In this document: piece after piece, positions 18,354 through 25,997 of the stretch | Layout of the letters: the number at the start of each line of letters is the position of its first letter | Numbering within the stretch: position 1 is the first letter of the stretch | Assembly (NCBI GenBank): GCA_963833835.1 | Contig: CAWHZI010000015.1 | Coordinates: 310,001 to 374,000 of the forward strand | DNA length: 64,000 bases | Origin: Bog-532 sp963833835 | Lineage (GTDB): Bacteria > Actinomycetota > Actinomycetes > Streptosporangiales > Streptosporangiaceae | Direction of reading: 5' to 3' | Position numbers and translations under genes: made by a program | The notes under the pieces: model-generated | What the model was told of the DNA's origin: nothing | What the model saw: only the letters and a program-made list of their open reading frames with translations | The model's database searches: none

Positions 18354-20660
18354 ATGACAGGTGCACTTTACGGGCTGGCGCGGTTCTGCGCCCGGCATCG
18401 CTTCGTAGTCCTCACCGTCTGGCTTTTGGTCGCGGTCGCGCTGGTCGGGGTGGCGCATCAGCTGGGCGACCACACCAACGACAGCTTGACGCTGCCGGGA
18501 ACCAACAGCCAGCAGGCCACCGGCACGCTGGCCAAGTCGTTTCCCGATCAGTCCAACGGGACCAGCCCGATCGTGCTGCACGTCGGCAGCGGGAAGCTGA
18601 CCGACTCCAAGTACTCGGGCGCGGTCAACCAGGCGGCCGCCGACGTGGCCAAGGCACCGGACGTGGCCTCGGTGGTCAATCCGCTCACCTCGCAGGGCGC
18701 CTCCGCGCTGAGCAAGGACCAGGCGACGGGGTATTTGCCGGTGACCTTGTCGGTCAGCCCGGGGGCGCTGACCGAAGATGATGCCCAGACGATTATCAAC
18801 GCGGCGGCCAAGCCCGCCCAGGCGGCTGGGATCCAGGTGGAGACCGGCGGCCAGCTCGGGGCGAAGGTGTCCAAGCCGTCCACCGAGACCAGCGAGCTGA
18901 TCGGGATCATCGCGGCGATGGTGATCCTCACGCTCACCTTCGGGACGCTGGTGGCGATGCTGCTGCCGATCCTGACCGCCATCCTGGCGCTGGCCACGAC
19001 GCTGTCGATCATCACGATCCTCAGCCACACGACCACCGTATCGACGGTGGCGCCGACGCTGGCCACCATGATCGGGCTGGGCGTCGGGATCGACTACGCG
19101 CTGTTCATCGTGACCCGGCACTTCCGCGGCCTCAAAGAGGGCCTGGAGCTGCGCGAATCGATCGCCCGGGCGGTCGCGACCTCCGGCGGCGCGGTGGCAT
19201 TCGCCGGCGGCACGGTGACCATCGCACTGGTGTCGCTGGCGGTGGCCGGGATTCCGCTGGTGACCACGATGGGCCTGATGGCCGCGATCGCAGTCATCGT
19301 CGCGGTCCTGGCCGCGCTGACCCTGCTGCCCGCGATGCTCGCGATCACCGGCCGGCACGTCAACTCGCTCCGCGTCCGCGGCCGGCACCCGGACCGCCGC
19401 CACGCGGCGGCCCCGGAGCGGGGCCTGTGGGCCCGGTGGGCCGGCAGTGTCGCCCGGCACCCGGTGATCGCAATGCTCGCGGCCTTGGCGATCTTGATCC
19501 CGCTGGCGGTCCCGCTGCTGTCACTGAACCTGGGGCAAAAGGACGTCGCCGCGCTGTCCACCTCGACCACCGAGCGCCGGGCCTACGACCTGATCTCTCA
19601 GAACTTCGGGCCCGGGGTGAACGGGCCGCTGATCATAGCGGTGTCACTGGGCTCACCCGCCCAGGCCGCCTCGGGTAGTTCGTCCGGCTCGTCGAGCTCG
19701 GGCAGTGACCCGCGCGCCGGCGATCCGCGGCTGCAGACGCTGCAGAAAGACGTCTCGGCAACCTCTGGGGTGGCGGCGGTCACCCCGGTGCAGATCGACC
19801 AGGCCGGGACCACCGCGTACTTCAACGCGGTCGCCACCACCGGCCCCGCCGAGCAGGCCACCGCGAACCTGGTCGCCGCGCTGCGCTCCAGCGCGATCCC
19901 CAACGCGGACAAGGGCACCAACATGACTGCCTACGTGGGCGGCACCACGGCCAGCAATGTGGATCTGGCCGCCGAGATCTCCAGCAAGCTCGTGCTGCAG
20001 ATCCTGGTCGTGATCGCGCTCAGCTTCCTGCTGCTGCTGCTCGCGTTCCGCACCGTCGTGATCCCGGTCCAGGCCGCCGTCATGAACCTGCTGTCCATCG
20101 GCGCCGCCTACGGCGTGCTGACCGCGCTGTTCCAGTGGGGCTGGCTGCACGGCCTGATCGGACTGGACGGTGCCGTGCCGATCGTGTCCTACGTGCCGCT
20201 GTTCATGTTCGCGGTGTTGTTCGGCCTGTCGATGGACTACGAGGTGTTCCTGGTCAGCCAGATCAAAGAACACGTCGACGAAGGCCAGGACTATACCCGT
20301 TCGGTCGTCTCCGGGCTGGTCACCAGCGCCGTCGTCATCACCGCCGCCGCCTCCATCATGGTGTTCGTGTTCGGCAGCTTCGTCCTCAACGGCGACCCGA
20401 CCGTCAAGCAGTTCGGAATCGGCCTGGCCGTCGCCGTCATCCTCGACGCCACCGTCGTCCGCTGCCTGCTCGTGCCCGCGCGCATGATCATGATGGGCAA
20501 GCACGCCTGGTACCTCCCCCGCTGGCTCGGCCGGATCCTCCCCCGCATCAGCATCGAAGGCGCCGAATACTTCCAAGCCCGCGACCAGGTCCCGGCAGCC
20601 AGCCAGGCCCAGCACTCAGACCCCGGGTCCTCCCCCCTGGTCAACGCCAAGGACCGCTGA
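18354..20660 (+). CDS. MMPL-family RND-type transporter
   Basis: 768 residues with the MmpL layout: a transmembrane helix at the N-terminus, an extracellular domain, a block of helices with GLGVGIDYALFIVTRHF, a second extracellular domain, and a second helix block with LFGLSMDYEVFLVSQIKE. Members export lipids or drugs using the proton gradient. A ribosome site GGAGGAACAGGAAAG lies before the ATG. The LuxR-type regulator upstream may control it. The cargo is unknown. Confidence 0.9.
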   Translation: MTGALYGLARFCARHRFVVLTVWLLVAVALVGVAHQLGDHTNDSLTLPGTNSQQATGTLAKSFPDQSNGTSPIVLHVGSGKLTDSKYSGAVNQAAADVAKAPDVASVVNPLTSQGASALSKDQATGYLPVTLSVSPGALTEDDAQTIINAAAKPAQAAGIQVETGGQLGAKVSKPSTETSELIGIIAAMVILTLTFGTLVAMLLPILTAILALATTLSIITILSHTTTVSTVAPTLATMIGLGVGIDYALFIVTRHFRGLKEGLELRESIARAVATSGGAVAFAGGTVTIALVSLAVAGIPLVTTMGLMAAIAVIVAVLAALTLLPAMLAITGRHVNSLRVRGRHPDRRHAAAPERGLWARWAGSVARHPVIAMLAALAILIPLAVPLLSLNLGQKDVAALSTSTTERRAYDLISQNFGPGVNGPLIIAVSLGSPAQAASGSSSGSSSSGSDPRAGDPRLQTLQKDVSATSGVAAVTPVQIDQAGTTAYFNAVATTGPAEQATANLVAALRSSAIPNADKGTNMTAYVGGTTASNVDLAAEISSKLVLQILVVIALSFLLLLLAFRTVVIPVQAAVMNLLSIGAAYGVLTALFQWGWLHGLIGLDGAVPIVSYVPLFMFAVLFGLSMDYEVFLVSQIKEHVDEGQDYTRSVVSGLVTSAVVITAAASIMVFVFGSFVLNGDPTVKQFGIGLAVAVILDATVVRCLLVPARMIMMGKHAWYLPRWLGRILPRISIEGAEYFQARDQVPAASQAQHSDPGSSPLVNAKDR

Positions 20661-20676
20661 CCCGAAAGGCCTTGCC

Positions 20677-20703
20677 AGCGCCGGGGCGCCACGCCCCGGC
20701 GCT
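20677..20703. terminator. Stem-loop terminator between convergent MMPL and ABC permease genes
   Basis: A perfect 12-bp GC-rich stem (AGCGCCGGGGCG and its complement) with a 3-base loop, 17 bases after the MMPL stop and 27 bases before the permease stop. Likely bidirectional. Confidence 0.85.
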
Positions 20704-20729
20704 CATCGGTGCCGGGACCGCTGGAAGCT

Positions 20730-21734
20730 TCAGGCCGCGCGGCGGCGGACCAGCCAGACGGCGATGGCGATGAGCACCGCTGACAGCGCGAGCAGCCAGC
20801 CGGCCTCGATCCACTGGAAGGTCCAGAACCGGCTGCCGGGCTGATAGCTGGTCCACACCGTGTAGCCGTGCGGGGCGAGGCACTGCTCGGGCGAGAGGGC
20901 GGAGTTGGGGGGAGGGCAGAAGTGCCGGACGGCGTGGAATATCCCGGAGCCGTGGGCCGCGAACGCGAACTTGCCGCCCTTGGTGTACCACTGGTTCACG
21001 AGCCACGCGGTACTGGGCGGGTTCAGGCTGTGGGTGAACAGCGGTGTCATGTAGTGCTGGCGTAGCCACAGCGCGGTCGCGAAGGCGAGCCCGGCGTAGA
21101 CGGCCAGGGTGGCGGCGATCGCGGGGACGACCCGGCGGATGAGCATGCCGGCCAGGGCGCCGATCGCGAAGGCGGCCAGCGTCCAGGCGGCGAACGCGAC
21201 CCCGAGCAGGCCGAACAGGCGGGTAGCGAACGGGATCGTGTAGCCCGCGGCGAAGAACGGCTGGCTGTACCAGGAAAACAGCACAGTGAACGCCCCGGCC
21301 GCGGCGGCCACCGCGACCGCAAGCAGCACCAGCTTGGCCAGCGTCCAGCGCAACCGGCCGAAGCCCTGGGTCCAGGCGTACCGGAAGGTGCCGGTCTCCA
21401 GCTCCCGGGCCAGCACCGGTGCCCCGGCGAACGCCCCGATCAGCGCCGGCACCGCCTGCAGAAAGATGCTGACGACAATCGCGGTCGTTGCGTATCTGCC
21501 GGAGAAGTTCAGGGTGCAGGCTAGCGAGCCGGCCGGGTGGCAGGCGGCCGTGTAGGCGTGGTGGATCTGAACGCCGGTGAGCCACAGGTATACCGCCAGC
21601 GCGCCCAGGAGCACGGCCACACCGGCCAGCGCGACCCGGTGCTGGCGCCAGGTGACCCAGGCCATCCGCCGCCAGGGCGCCGGCCGCAGGCGTGGGTCCC
21701 CGGACGGGCGGACGGGCATGGTCTGTGTGGTCAT
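20730..21734 (-). CDS. ABC transporter permease (ABC-2-like)
   Basis: 334 residues with about six hydrophobic helices (for example VALAGVAVLLGALAVYLWLTGV near the N-terminus and LLALSAVLIAIAVWLVRRR at the end) and the luminal loop layout of YtrC/ABC-2 type permeases (AGAPVLARELETGTFRYAWTQG). Its start overlaps the stop of the ATPase gene by four bases (ATGA), so the two are coupled. The last 50 bases of the gene and its terminator flank are duplicated at 24988-25037. Confidence 0.88.
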   Translation of the reverse strand: MTTQTMPVRPSGDPRLRPAPWRRMAWVTWRQHRVALAGVAVLLGALAVYLWLTGVQIHHAYTAACHPAGSLACTLNFSGRYATTAIVVSIFLQAVPALIGAFAGAPVLARELETGTFRYAWTQGFGRLRWTLAKLVLLAVAVAAAAGAFTVLFSWYSQPFFAAGYTIPFATRLFGLLGVAFAAWTLAAFAIGALAGMLIRRVVPAIAATLAVYAGLAFATALWLRQHYMTPLFTHSLNPPSTAWLVNQWYTKGGKFAFAAHGSGIFHAVRHFCPPPNSALSPEQCLAPHGYTVWTSYQPGSRFWTFQWIEAGWLLALSAVLIAIAVWLVRRRAA

Positions 21735-22636
21735 CTCGCCACCTCCGACCGTCGTGCGCCGCGGCTGGGGCCGGGGAGCGCCGCGGCGCCAGGCTCCCGC
21801 AGATAGGCCAGCGCGAGCTCTTCCATGCCCACCGAGTGGGCCTCCCAGCCGGGCGGGACCGGATCGTCCGCGCCGGCCTTGACCAGCAGGTGGGTCAGTG
21901 CCTCGCCGCGCCTTGTGTGCACGACCGGACTGGCGGAATACCGGTCGGCCAGCGTGGTCGGGCCGGTCAGCATGCGGTGACCGGCCAGCAGGTCGTCGAC
22001 CTCGCCGGCCACCTGCAACTGACCTTTGGACAGCAGGACGAGGTAGTCGGCCACCCGCTCCAGCTCGGCGAGCACGTGCGAGGACAGCACCACCGAGACC
22101 CCGTCGTCGGCCGCCGCGGTCAGCACGCTGGCCATGAAGTCGTGCCGGGCGATCGGGTCGAGCATCGCCACCGGCTCATCCAGGACGAGCAGCCGGGGCC
22201 GCCGGGCCAGCGCCAGGGTCAGTGCGAGCTGCGCCTGCTGGCCGCCGGACATCTTGCCGGCCTTCCGGTTCAGCGGGATGCCGAGCTCGCTGAGCCGGGT
22301 CTCGGCATAGTGCTGGTCGAAGCGGTGGTTCAGGTTGCGGGTCAGGTGCAGCATGTCCGCGGCCGGCAAGTTCCGGTACAGCGGCGTGTCCTGGGCGACG
22401 AACGCGATGCCGTCCAGGGCGGCGGGAGACCCGGCGGGCAGGCCGCCGAGCACGGTGACGACGCCGGCGGTCGGTTCGGCCAGCCCGACGGCCAGGTTCA
22501 GCAGCGTGGACTTGCCCGCGCCGTTCGGGCCGACCAGCGCGGCCACGTGCCCGGCCGGGATGGCCAGCGTGCACTCATGCAGAGCCCAGGTGCTGCCGTA
22601 GCGCTTGCCCAGGCCGCTGGTTTCGATGATGTTCAT
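21731..22636 (-). CDS. ABC transporter ATP-binding protein
   Basis: 301 residues. Walker A is GPNGAGKST, the Q-loop AQDTPLYRN, the signature is MSGGQQAQLAL (a slightly unusual LSGGQ), Walker B is LLVLDEPVAMLDP, and the H-loop is SSHVLAELE. It powers the permease encoded next to it. It overlaps the GntR gene start region by an ATGA, so GntR, ATPase and permease form one operon, the YtrA-like arrangement known from cell-envelope-stress exporters. Confidence 0.93.
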   Translation of the reverse strand: MNIIETSGLGKRYGSTWALHECTLAIPAGHVAALVGPNGAGKSTLLNLAVGLAEPTAGVVTVLGGLPAGSPAALDGIAFVAQDTPLYRNLPAADMLHLTRNLNHRFDQHYAETRLSELGIPLNRKAGKMSGGQQAQLALTLALARRPRLLVLDEPVAMLDPIARHDFMASVLTAAADDGVSVVLSSHVLAELERVADYLVLLSKGQLQVAGEVDDLLAGHRMLTGPTTLADRYSASPVVHTRRGEALTHLLVKAGADDPVPPGWEAHSVGMEELALAYLREPGAAALPGPSRGARRSEVAR

Positions 22637-23142
22637 GCGACGCCCTCCGTTTCGTCGCCGGCGGCGCTGCGACCATGGCTTGTACCGTCGCGACGCTCAT
22701 AGAAATTTCGCAAGGCGCGGGTGAACAGCGCCACGATCCCGTCCTCGTCCAGGCCCGCCGCCTCGGCCGCGGTCAGCCAGCCGGCCAGGGACTTGTCCAG
22801 CCCCGCGAGCTCCGGGAGACCAACCTGGCCCAAGGTGGCCTGGATGAACGTGCCCTGGCCGGGCCGGCCTGCCGTCAGGCCCTTGATCTCCAGCTCCTTG
22901 TAGGCCTTCAGCACGGTGTTCCCGTTGATGGCCAGCGAGGCGACCACGTCCCTGACCTTCGGCAGCTGGTCGCCGGGCTTGAGGTAGCCGAGTCGCAGCG
23001 CGTGCTCGACCTGCTGCACCAGCTGCAAGTAGGTCGGCACCCCGGAGGCCGGGTCGAGCCGGAAGTCGATCAAGGACGCGGCTGCGGCCGGCTGGGATGA
23101 GGCGGTCGTCCCATCCCGGCCGTCAGCACCCTGCGAGGACAT
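22633..23142 (-). CDS. GntR-family transcriptional regulator (YtrA-like)
   Basis: 169 residues. The winged helix-turn-helix covers about residues 25-95 (VPTYLQLVQQVEHALRLGYLKPGDQLPKVRDVVASLAINGNTVLKAYKELEIKGL), followed by a short C-terminal tail rather than a full ligand domain, as in the YtrA subfamily. It should repress its own operon with the ABC genes it precedes. The AT-rich stretch at 23172-23200 upstream, with TATGTATATAGATAAAGG on the minus strand, is its likely promoter and operator. Confidence 0.9.
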   Translation of the reverse strand: MSSQGADGRDGTTASSQPAAAASLIDFRLDPASGVPTYLQLVQQVEHALRLGYLKPGDQLPKVRDVVASLAINGNTVLKAYKELEIKGLTAGRPGQGTFIQATLGQVGLPELAGLDKSLAGWLTAAEAAGLDEDGIVALFTRALRNFYERRDGTSHGRSAAGDETEGVA

Positions 23143-23171
23143 GCCGTCGTCCCAGCTCGACTCTGTCTCCT

Positions 23172-23205
23172 TTATCTATATACATAAGACAAGAGTACAG
23201 AGATG
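23172..23205 (-). promoter_or_regulatory. Probable promoter/operator of the GntR-ABC operon
   Basis: An AT-rich patch in a GC-rich setting, with a -10-like TATAGAT and an upstream TTGTCT on the minus strand, 30-60 bases before the GntR start codon. It is a natural site for self-repression. Exact boxes are inferred. Confidence 0.5.
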
Positions 23206-23878
23206 GACTTCGCTGTCAACACGGCCAAGGCAGGCAGTGCCGAGAGAGGGCTGTGCGGATCCCGAGGAGCTCGCGCAGGTCGGATAGGCATTCGTACGGC
23301 CGTGGCTGTCACACTAATGCGCGCTGCCGGCGACATGCAGGTCAGGGCCCTCGCATGTAGACGCCTTCGCGCCTGCGCAGGGCCGAGCGTGGTGCAGCTG
23401 CTCGCCACTGGCCGGGTCATGCGCTGTGCCCGCCGACAGGACGTGGTCCCGGTGAATCCCGGCCCCAGAGCGGGGCCCGCGACGCCTCATCGAGCAGAGC
23501 GTGTACCCCGGTTGCATGGCCACGAGCTGCCGCGGACTGGTGGCTCAGATCGCCGTCACCCAGCGACCAATAGCCACGAGGCGCTGCTGGTCGCCGGTAC
23601 CGGCGTGGAGGGCAAGACCGTCGTGGGCCGTGGCGGGCACCGCCGACTACGCCATCCCGCGGGCCGTTACAGCTAGCCACGGACCACACGGCGCACGCCC
23701 ATGTCACAGGTCGACGCTCGTACCTATCCATGATCGCCCATCCCGCAGCCGTGACGCATGTGGGCCAGCAAGCCGTTCGGCGACTTCCGAACGGCGGGCT
23801 CGCGCCACGGCGATGAACAGCATCCCGGCAAGTGACCAGGTGCGCCGCTGGTGGGCACGTCTGGCAGCAGCCTGGCCG
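23206..23878. other. Stretch of about 670 bp without a recognisable gene
   Basis: Several overlapping open frames exist but none shows a family motif, convincing ribosome site or actinomycete codon bias. Base composition is lower in GC and more irregular than in neighbouring genes, which fits decayed or foreign DNA. No specific feature is supported. Confidence 0.45.
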
Positions 23879-24088
23879 CTAGCTTCCGCTGTCGGCTGGT
23901 AGGCACACTCGCCGGGCGGGCAGGCTTGTGCCTGGCTTGCGGCGCAGGGCGCGTGCTGGCCTGGCGAGTGAACGGAACAACCGGGCAAGCGCTGCGGAAT
24001 GCTGACCCAGCAGGGCGTCAGCTGCCCTCTGCTCAGCGGGGCTCCGGGTGCGTTCGGCCTCATAGAGGACGTAACCGTAATAGGGCAT
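23879..24088 (-). CDS. Small conserved-looking actinomycete protein, 69 aa
   Basis: Starts at the ATG at 24088 with a strong ribosome site GAGGAGGGA six bases upstream; longer starts lack one. The sequence MPYYGYVLYEAERTRSPAEQ followed by a helix RAADALLGQHSAALARLF resembles the short YxLYxAERT-type proteins found in many actinomycetes, though this is from memory of the pattern. The last 20 residues look less ordered. No domain function is known. It stands between two gene-poor stretches and is divergent from the CGNR gene. Confidence 0.6.
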   Translation of the reverse strand: MPYYGYVLYEAERTRSPAEQRAADALLGQHSAALARLFRSLARPARALRRKPGTSLPARRVCLPADSGS

Positions 24089-24229
24089 TGTCCCTCCTCG
24101 CTGTGAGTGATCATCAGGGCGATGCTTCTGCCTTGTTTCCATCGTAACGTATTTTGACGGTAACATGAACGCGAGATCCATACGAAATTCCACTTTAAAC
24201 GGATAATGTTTCTGGTATTATAGGCTTTG

Positions 24230-24886
24230 ATGGAAACAACACTGATGCGGCCGCCCCTCACCGACCTGCGGATCGTCGGCGGTAACCTGGCGCTGGATTT
24301 CGTCAACACCTGCACCGGCCCTAGGCACGCCCCGGCCGACACCGAGTGGCTGTCCAGCTACGAGGACTTCGCGGCCTGGAGCCGCCAGGCCGGCGTCGGC
24401 CACCCCAGCGCCGCGCCCAGCGAAACCACGCCAGGCCCGGCCACGATCGCGGCGTTCGCACGGGTGCAGGCATGCCGGGACGACATGTACGAGATCTTCC
24501 TCGCGCTGGGCGACGGCTCAGCACCGCCCGATCCAGCCCTGCGGCGCCTGCACCATGCCTACGTCGAAGCACTCGCAAAGGGTCAGCTCATCGGCGGCGC
24601 GGGGGGCTGCGCGTGGACATGGGACCCGGGCAGCGGCCTCCTGGCCCCCCTGTGGCCCATCGTCGCCGCGGCAGTTGAGCTGCTAACCCACGGGACGACC
24701 GACCACATCAAGCCATGCGGCGCATGCCGGTTCCTGTTCATCGACCACAGCAAGAACGGCAGCCGCCGATGGTGCAGCATGGACGACTGCGGGAAAGCAG
24801 CGAAGATCGCCCGCTACCTCCAGCGCCGGTCCGACGCCCACGGGCAGGAAGAATCCGACGCCCATGGGCAGCAAGAGCCCACCTGA
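24230..24886 (+). CDS. CGNR zinc-finger / ABATE-domain protein
   Basis: 218 residues from the ATG at 24230 (a TTG directly before it is in frame). The N-terminal half is the ABATE stress-response domain (IVGGNLALDFVNTC). The C-terminal half is the CGNR zinc finger: CGACRFLFIDHSKNGSRRWCSMDDCG, with four Cys ligands. These proteins are probable DNA-binding regulators in actinomycetes. The C-terminal tail carries a tandem repeat, SDAHGQEE then SDAHGQQE, encoded by a duplicated 24-base unit. No RNA or gene target can be named. Confidence 0.88.
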   Translation: METTLMRPPLTDLRIVGGNLALDFVNTCTGPRHAPADTEWLSSYEDFAAWSRQAGVGHPSAAPSETTPGPATIAAFARVQACRDDMYEIFLALGDGSAPPDPALRRLHHAYVEALAKGQLIGGAGGCAWTWDPGSGLLAPLWPIVAAAVELLTHGTTDHIKPCGACRFLFIDHSKNGSRRWCSMDDCGKAAKIARYLQRRSDAHGQEESDAHGQQEPT

Positions 24887-24987
24887 CCGTCGGCGACCCC
24901 CGACTCACCCGCGCGTAGTCGGCATCCGGCGCTGCCGCGCAGATAAATGGCGGCGGTTGCTGTCATCGGCGCGGGGGCGCGGGGAGG

Positions 24988-25037
24988 TTCAGGCCGCGCG
25001 GCGGCGGACCAGCCAGACGGCAATGGCGATGAGCACC
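24988..25037 (-). pseudogene. Duplicated 3' end of the ABC permease gene
   Basis: These 50 bases match 20729-20778 at 49 positions and, on the minus strand, encode the same last residues VLIAIAVWLVRRRAA and stop as the permease gene at 20730. Weaker similarity continues to the left into the terminator region (TCATCGG at 24963 against 20703). The rest of the permease is missing, so this is a remnant of a second copy. Confidence 0.85.
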
Positions 25038-25178
25038 AACCCGCTGCTCAGCCCGGTGGTGGCGGCCGACCTCACCGGTCTGCCGCCCGTACTGGTGCAG
25101 GTCGGCACGAATGAGATGCTCCTCGACGAGGCGCTGGACCGGGCCGCGCTCTTCCTGCGCCAGCGCGTCCGCGGCTGA
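25036..25178 (+). pseudogene. C-terminal fragment of an alpha/beta hydrolase (hormone-sensitive-lipase-like)
   Basis: The frame reads NPLLSPVVAADLTGLPPVLVQVGTNE followed by MLLDEALDRAALF and a stop. This is the block just before the catalytic His region of family-IV esterases (NPLLSP...DLTGLPP.LVQVG). Nothing of the upstream catalytic domain remains; it begins exactly where the permease remnant ends, so this is a recombination joint. Confidence 0.75.
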
Positions 25179-25190
25179 CCGGCACACCAT

Positions 25191-25589
25191 TCAGATCTCC
25201 AGCGCGTTCACTCCGGGCAGTTCACCAAAGCGCGCCTTTATGTCCCGGCTGACGACGGTCCGGCCCGTCTCGGCGGCATGCGCCGCGATGATCAGGTCAT
25301 GCGCACCACGCGCCGTGCCCGAACGACGGACGTGGGCCAGCAGGCGGCCATGGTGGGCCGCCGTGGCCTCCGTGTAGTCGAGGACGTTGACGGCCGACGT
25401 TATGACAGCCAGAGCTCTGGCTCGCTCAGCCGCACGCTCAACCGTGTCTGCCATCTCGATCCCGACGCGGTACTCGGCCACCGAGACCGGGGCGATCGCA
25501 AGATCATCCTCGTCCAGCGCCGAGCGGTCAATCGTGCCTCGTTCGTAGGCGATCAGCATGTTTGTATCGAGAATCAGGCGTCGGCCCAC
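25191..25589 (-). CDS. PIN-domain ribonuclease toxin (VapC family)
   Basis: 132 residues, the normal PIN toxin size. The acidic quartet is visible: D8 in ILDTNMLIAYE, E39 in VSVAEYRVG, D98 in GAHDLIIAAHA and D116 in VVSRD. VapC toxins are metal-dependent RNases that cut tRNA or rRNA. It overlaps the 3' end of the antitoxin gene by 16 bases, the usual coupled arrangement. Confidence 0.93.
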   Translation of the reverse strand: MGRRLILDTNMLIAYERGTIDRSALDEDDLAIAPVSVAEYRVGIEMADTVERAAERARALAVITSAVNVLDYTEATAAHHGRLLAHVRRSGTARGAHDLIIAAHAAETGRTVVSRDIKARFGELPGVNALEI

Positions 25590-25831
25590 GGGTCGTTCAC
25601 CTCAGATCGGAGCAGCGCGACAGCTTCGGCGATGTGCCTGCTGAACTCCTCATCCGGCGGGGGCACGTCGGCCAGCGCAGCCCGCAGACCGGCACCCGTA
25701 CGCCGCTGAGCGGGGCCGATCTCCGCGACCGGGTGATTGCCGCGCACGATCGTGATCGTCTCGCCTCGTTCGACGGCATCAAGCAAGTCCGAGAAGTGCC
25801 GAGAAGCCTCGGTCGCGGTCATGGTCCTCAT
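25574..25831 (-). CDS. Phd/YefM-type antitoxin
   Basis: 85 residues. The N-terminal MRTMTATEASRHFSDLLDAVERGETITIVRGNHPVAEIGP is the Phd/YefM DNA-binding fold; the Glu-rich C-terminal half should wrap the toxin. It precedes and overlaps the VapC-like gene. A 15-bp palindrome lies 12 bases upstream and probably mediates self-repression. The start could also be the second Met at residue 4. Confidence 0.9.
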   Translation of the reverse strand: MRTMTATEASRHFSDLLDAVERGETITIVRGNHPVAEIGPAQRRTGAGLRAALADVPPPDEEFSRHIAEAVALLRSEVNDPWADA

Positions 25832-25842
25832 TCATTCATACT

Positions 25843-25857
25843 ATCTGAGAATCAGAT
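25843..25857. promoter_or_regulatory. Palindromic operator of the toxin-antitoxin pair
   Basis: ATCTGA-GAA-TCAGAT, a perfect 6-bp inverted repeat in an AT-rich patch, ends 12 bases before the antitoxin start. It is the expected place for Phd-type self-regulation. Confidence 0.6.
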
Positions 25858-25872
25858 TTTAATAAGAGCCAA

Positions 25873-25893
25873 GGTCCGAATCCTGCCGGGCGC
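25873..25893 (+). other. Loose copy of the tRNA-Arg 3' end (candidate attachment site)
   Basis: Matches 11949-11969 (T-loop to acceptor end of the tRNA-Arg gene) at 19 of 21 positions, in the same orientation, with the last 13 bases identical. No 5' part of a tRNA precedes it. One change falls in the conserved T-loop (second T to C), so it is not part of a functional tRNA. It may be the far end of an integration. Confidence 0.55.
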
Positions 25894-25997
25894 CCGCAGG
25901 GAGGCCAAGGCAGCAATGGTGCCGAGATGGCCGGTCATTGGTGGGCTTATACGCTTAGCTCCGTGGACCTCAACCTCAGTCAGCTCGCCTGACCGGC

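Noticed and set aside
11970..25873. Intact integrative element
   Set aside because: No integrase, relaxase, excisionase or replication gene was found; only the repeated tRNA end supports it.
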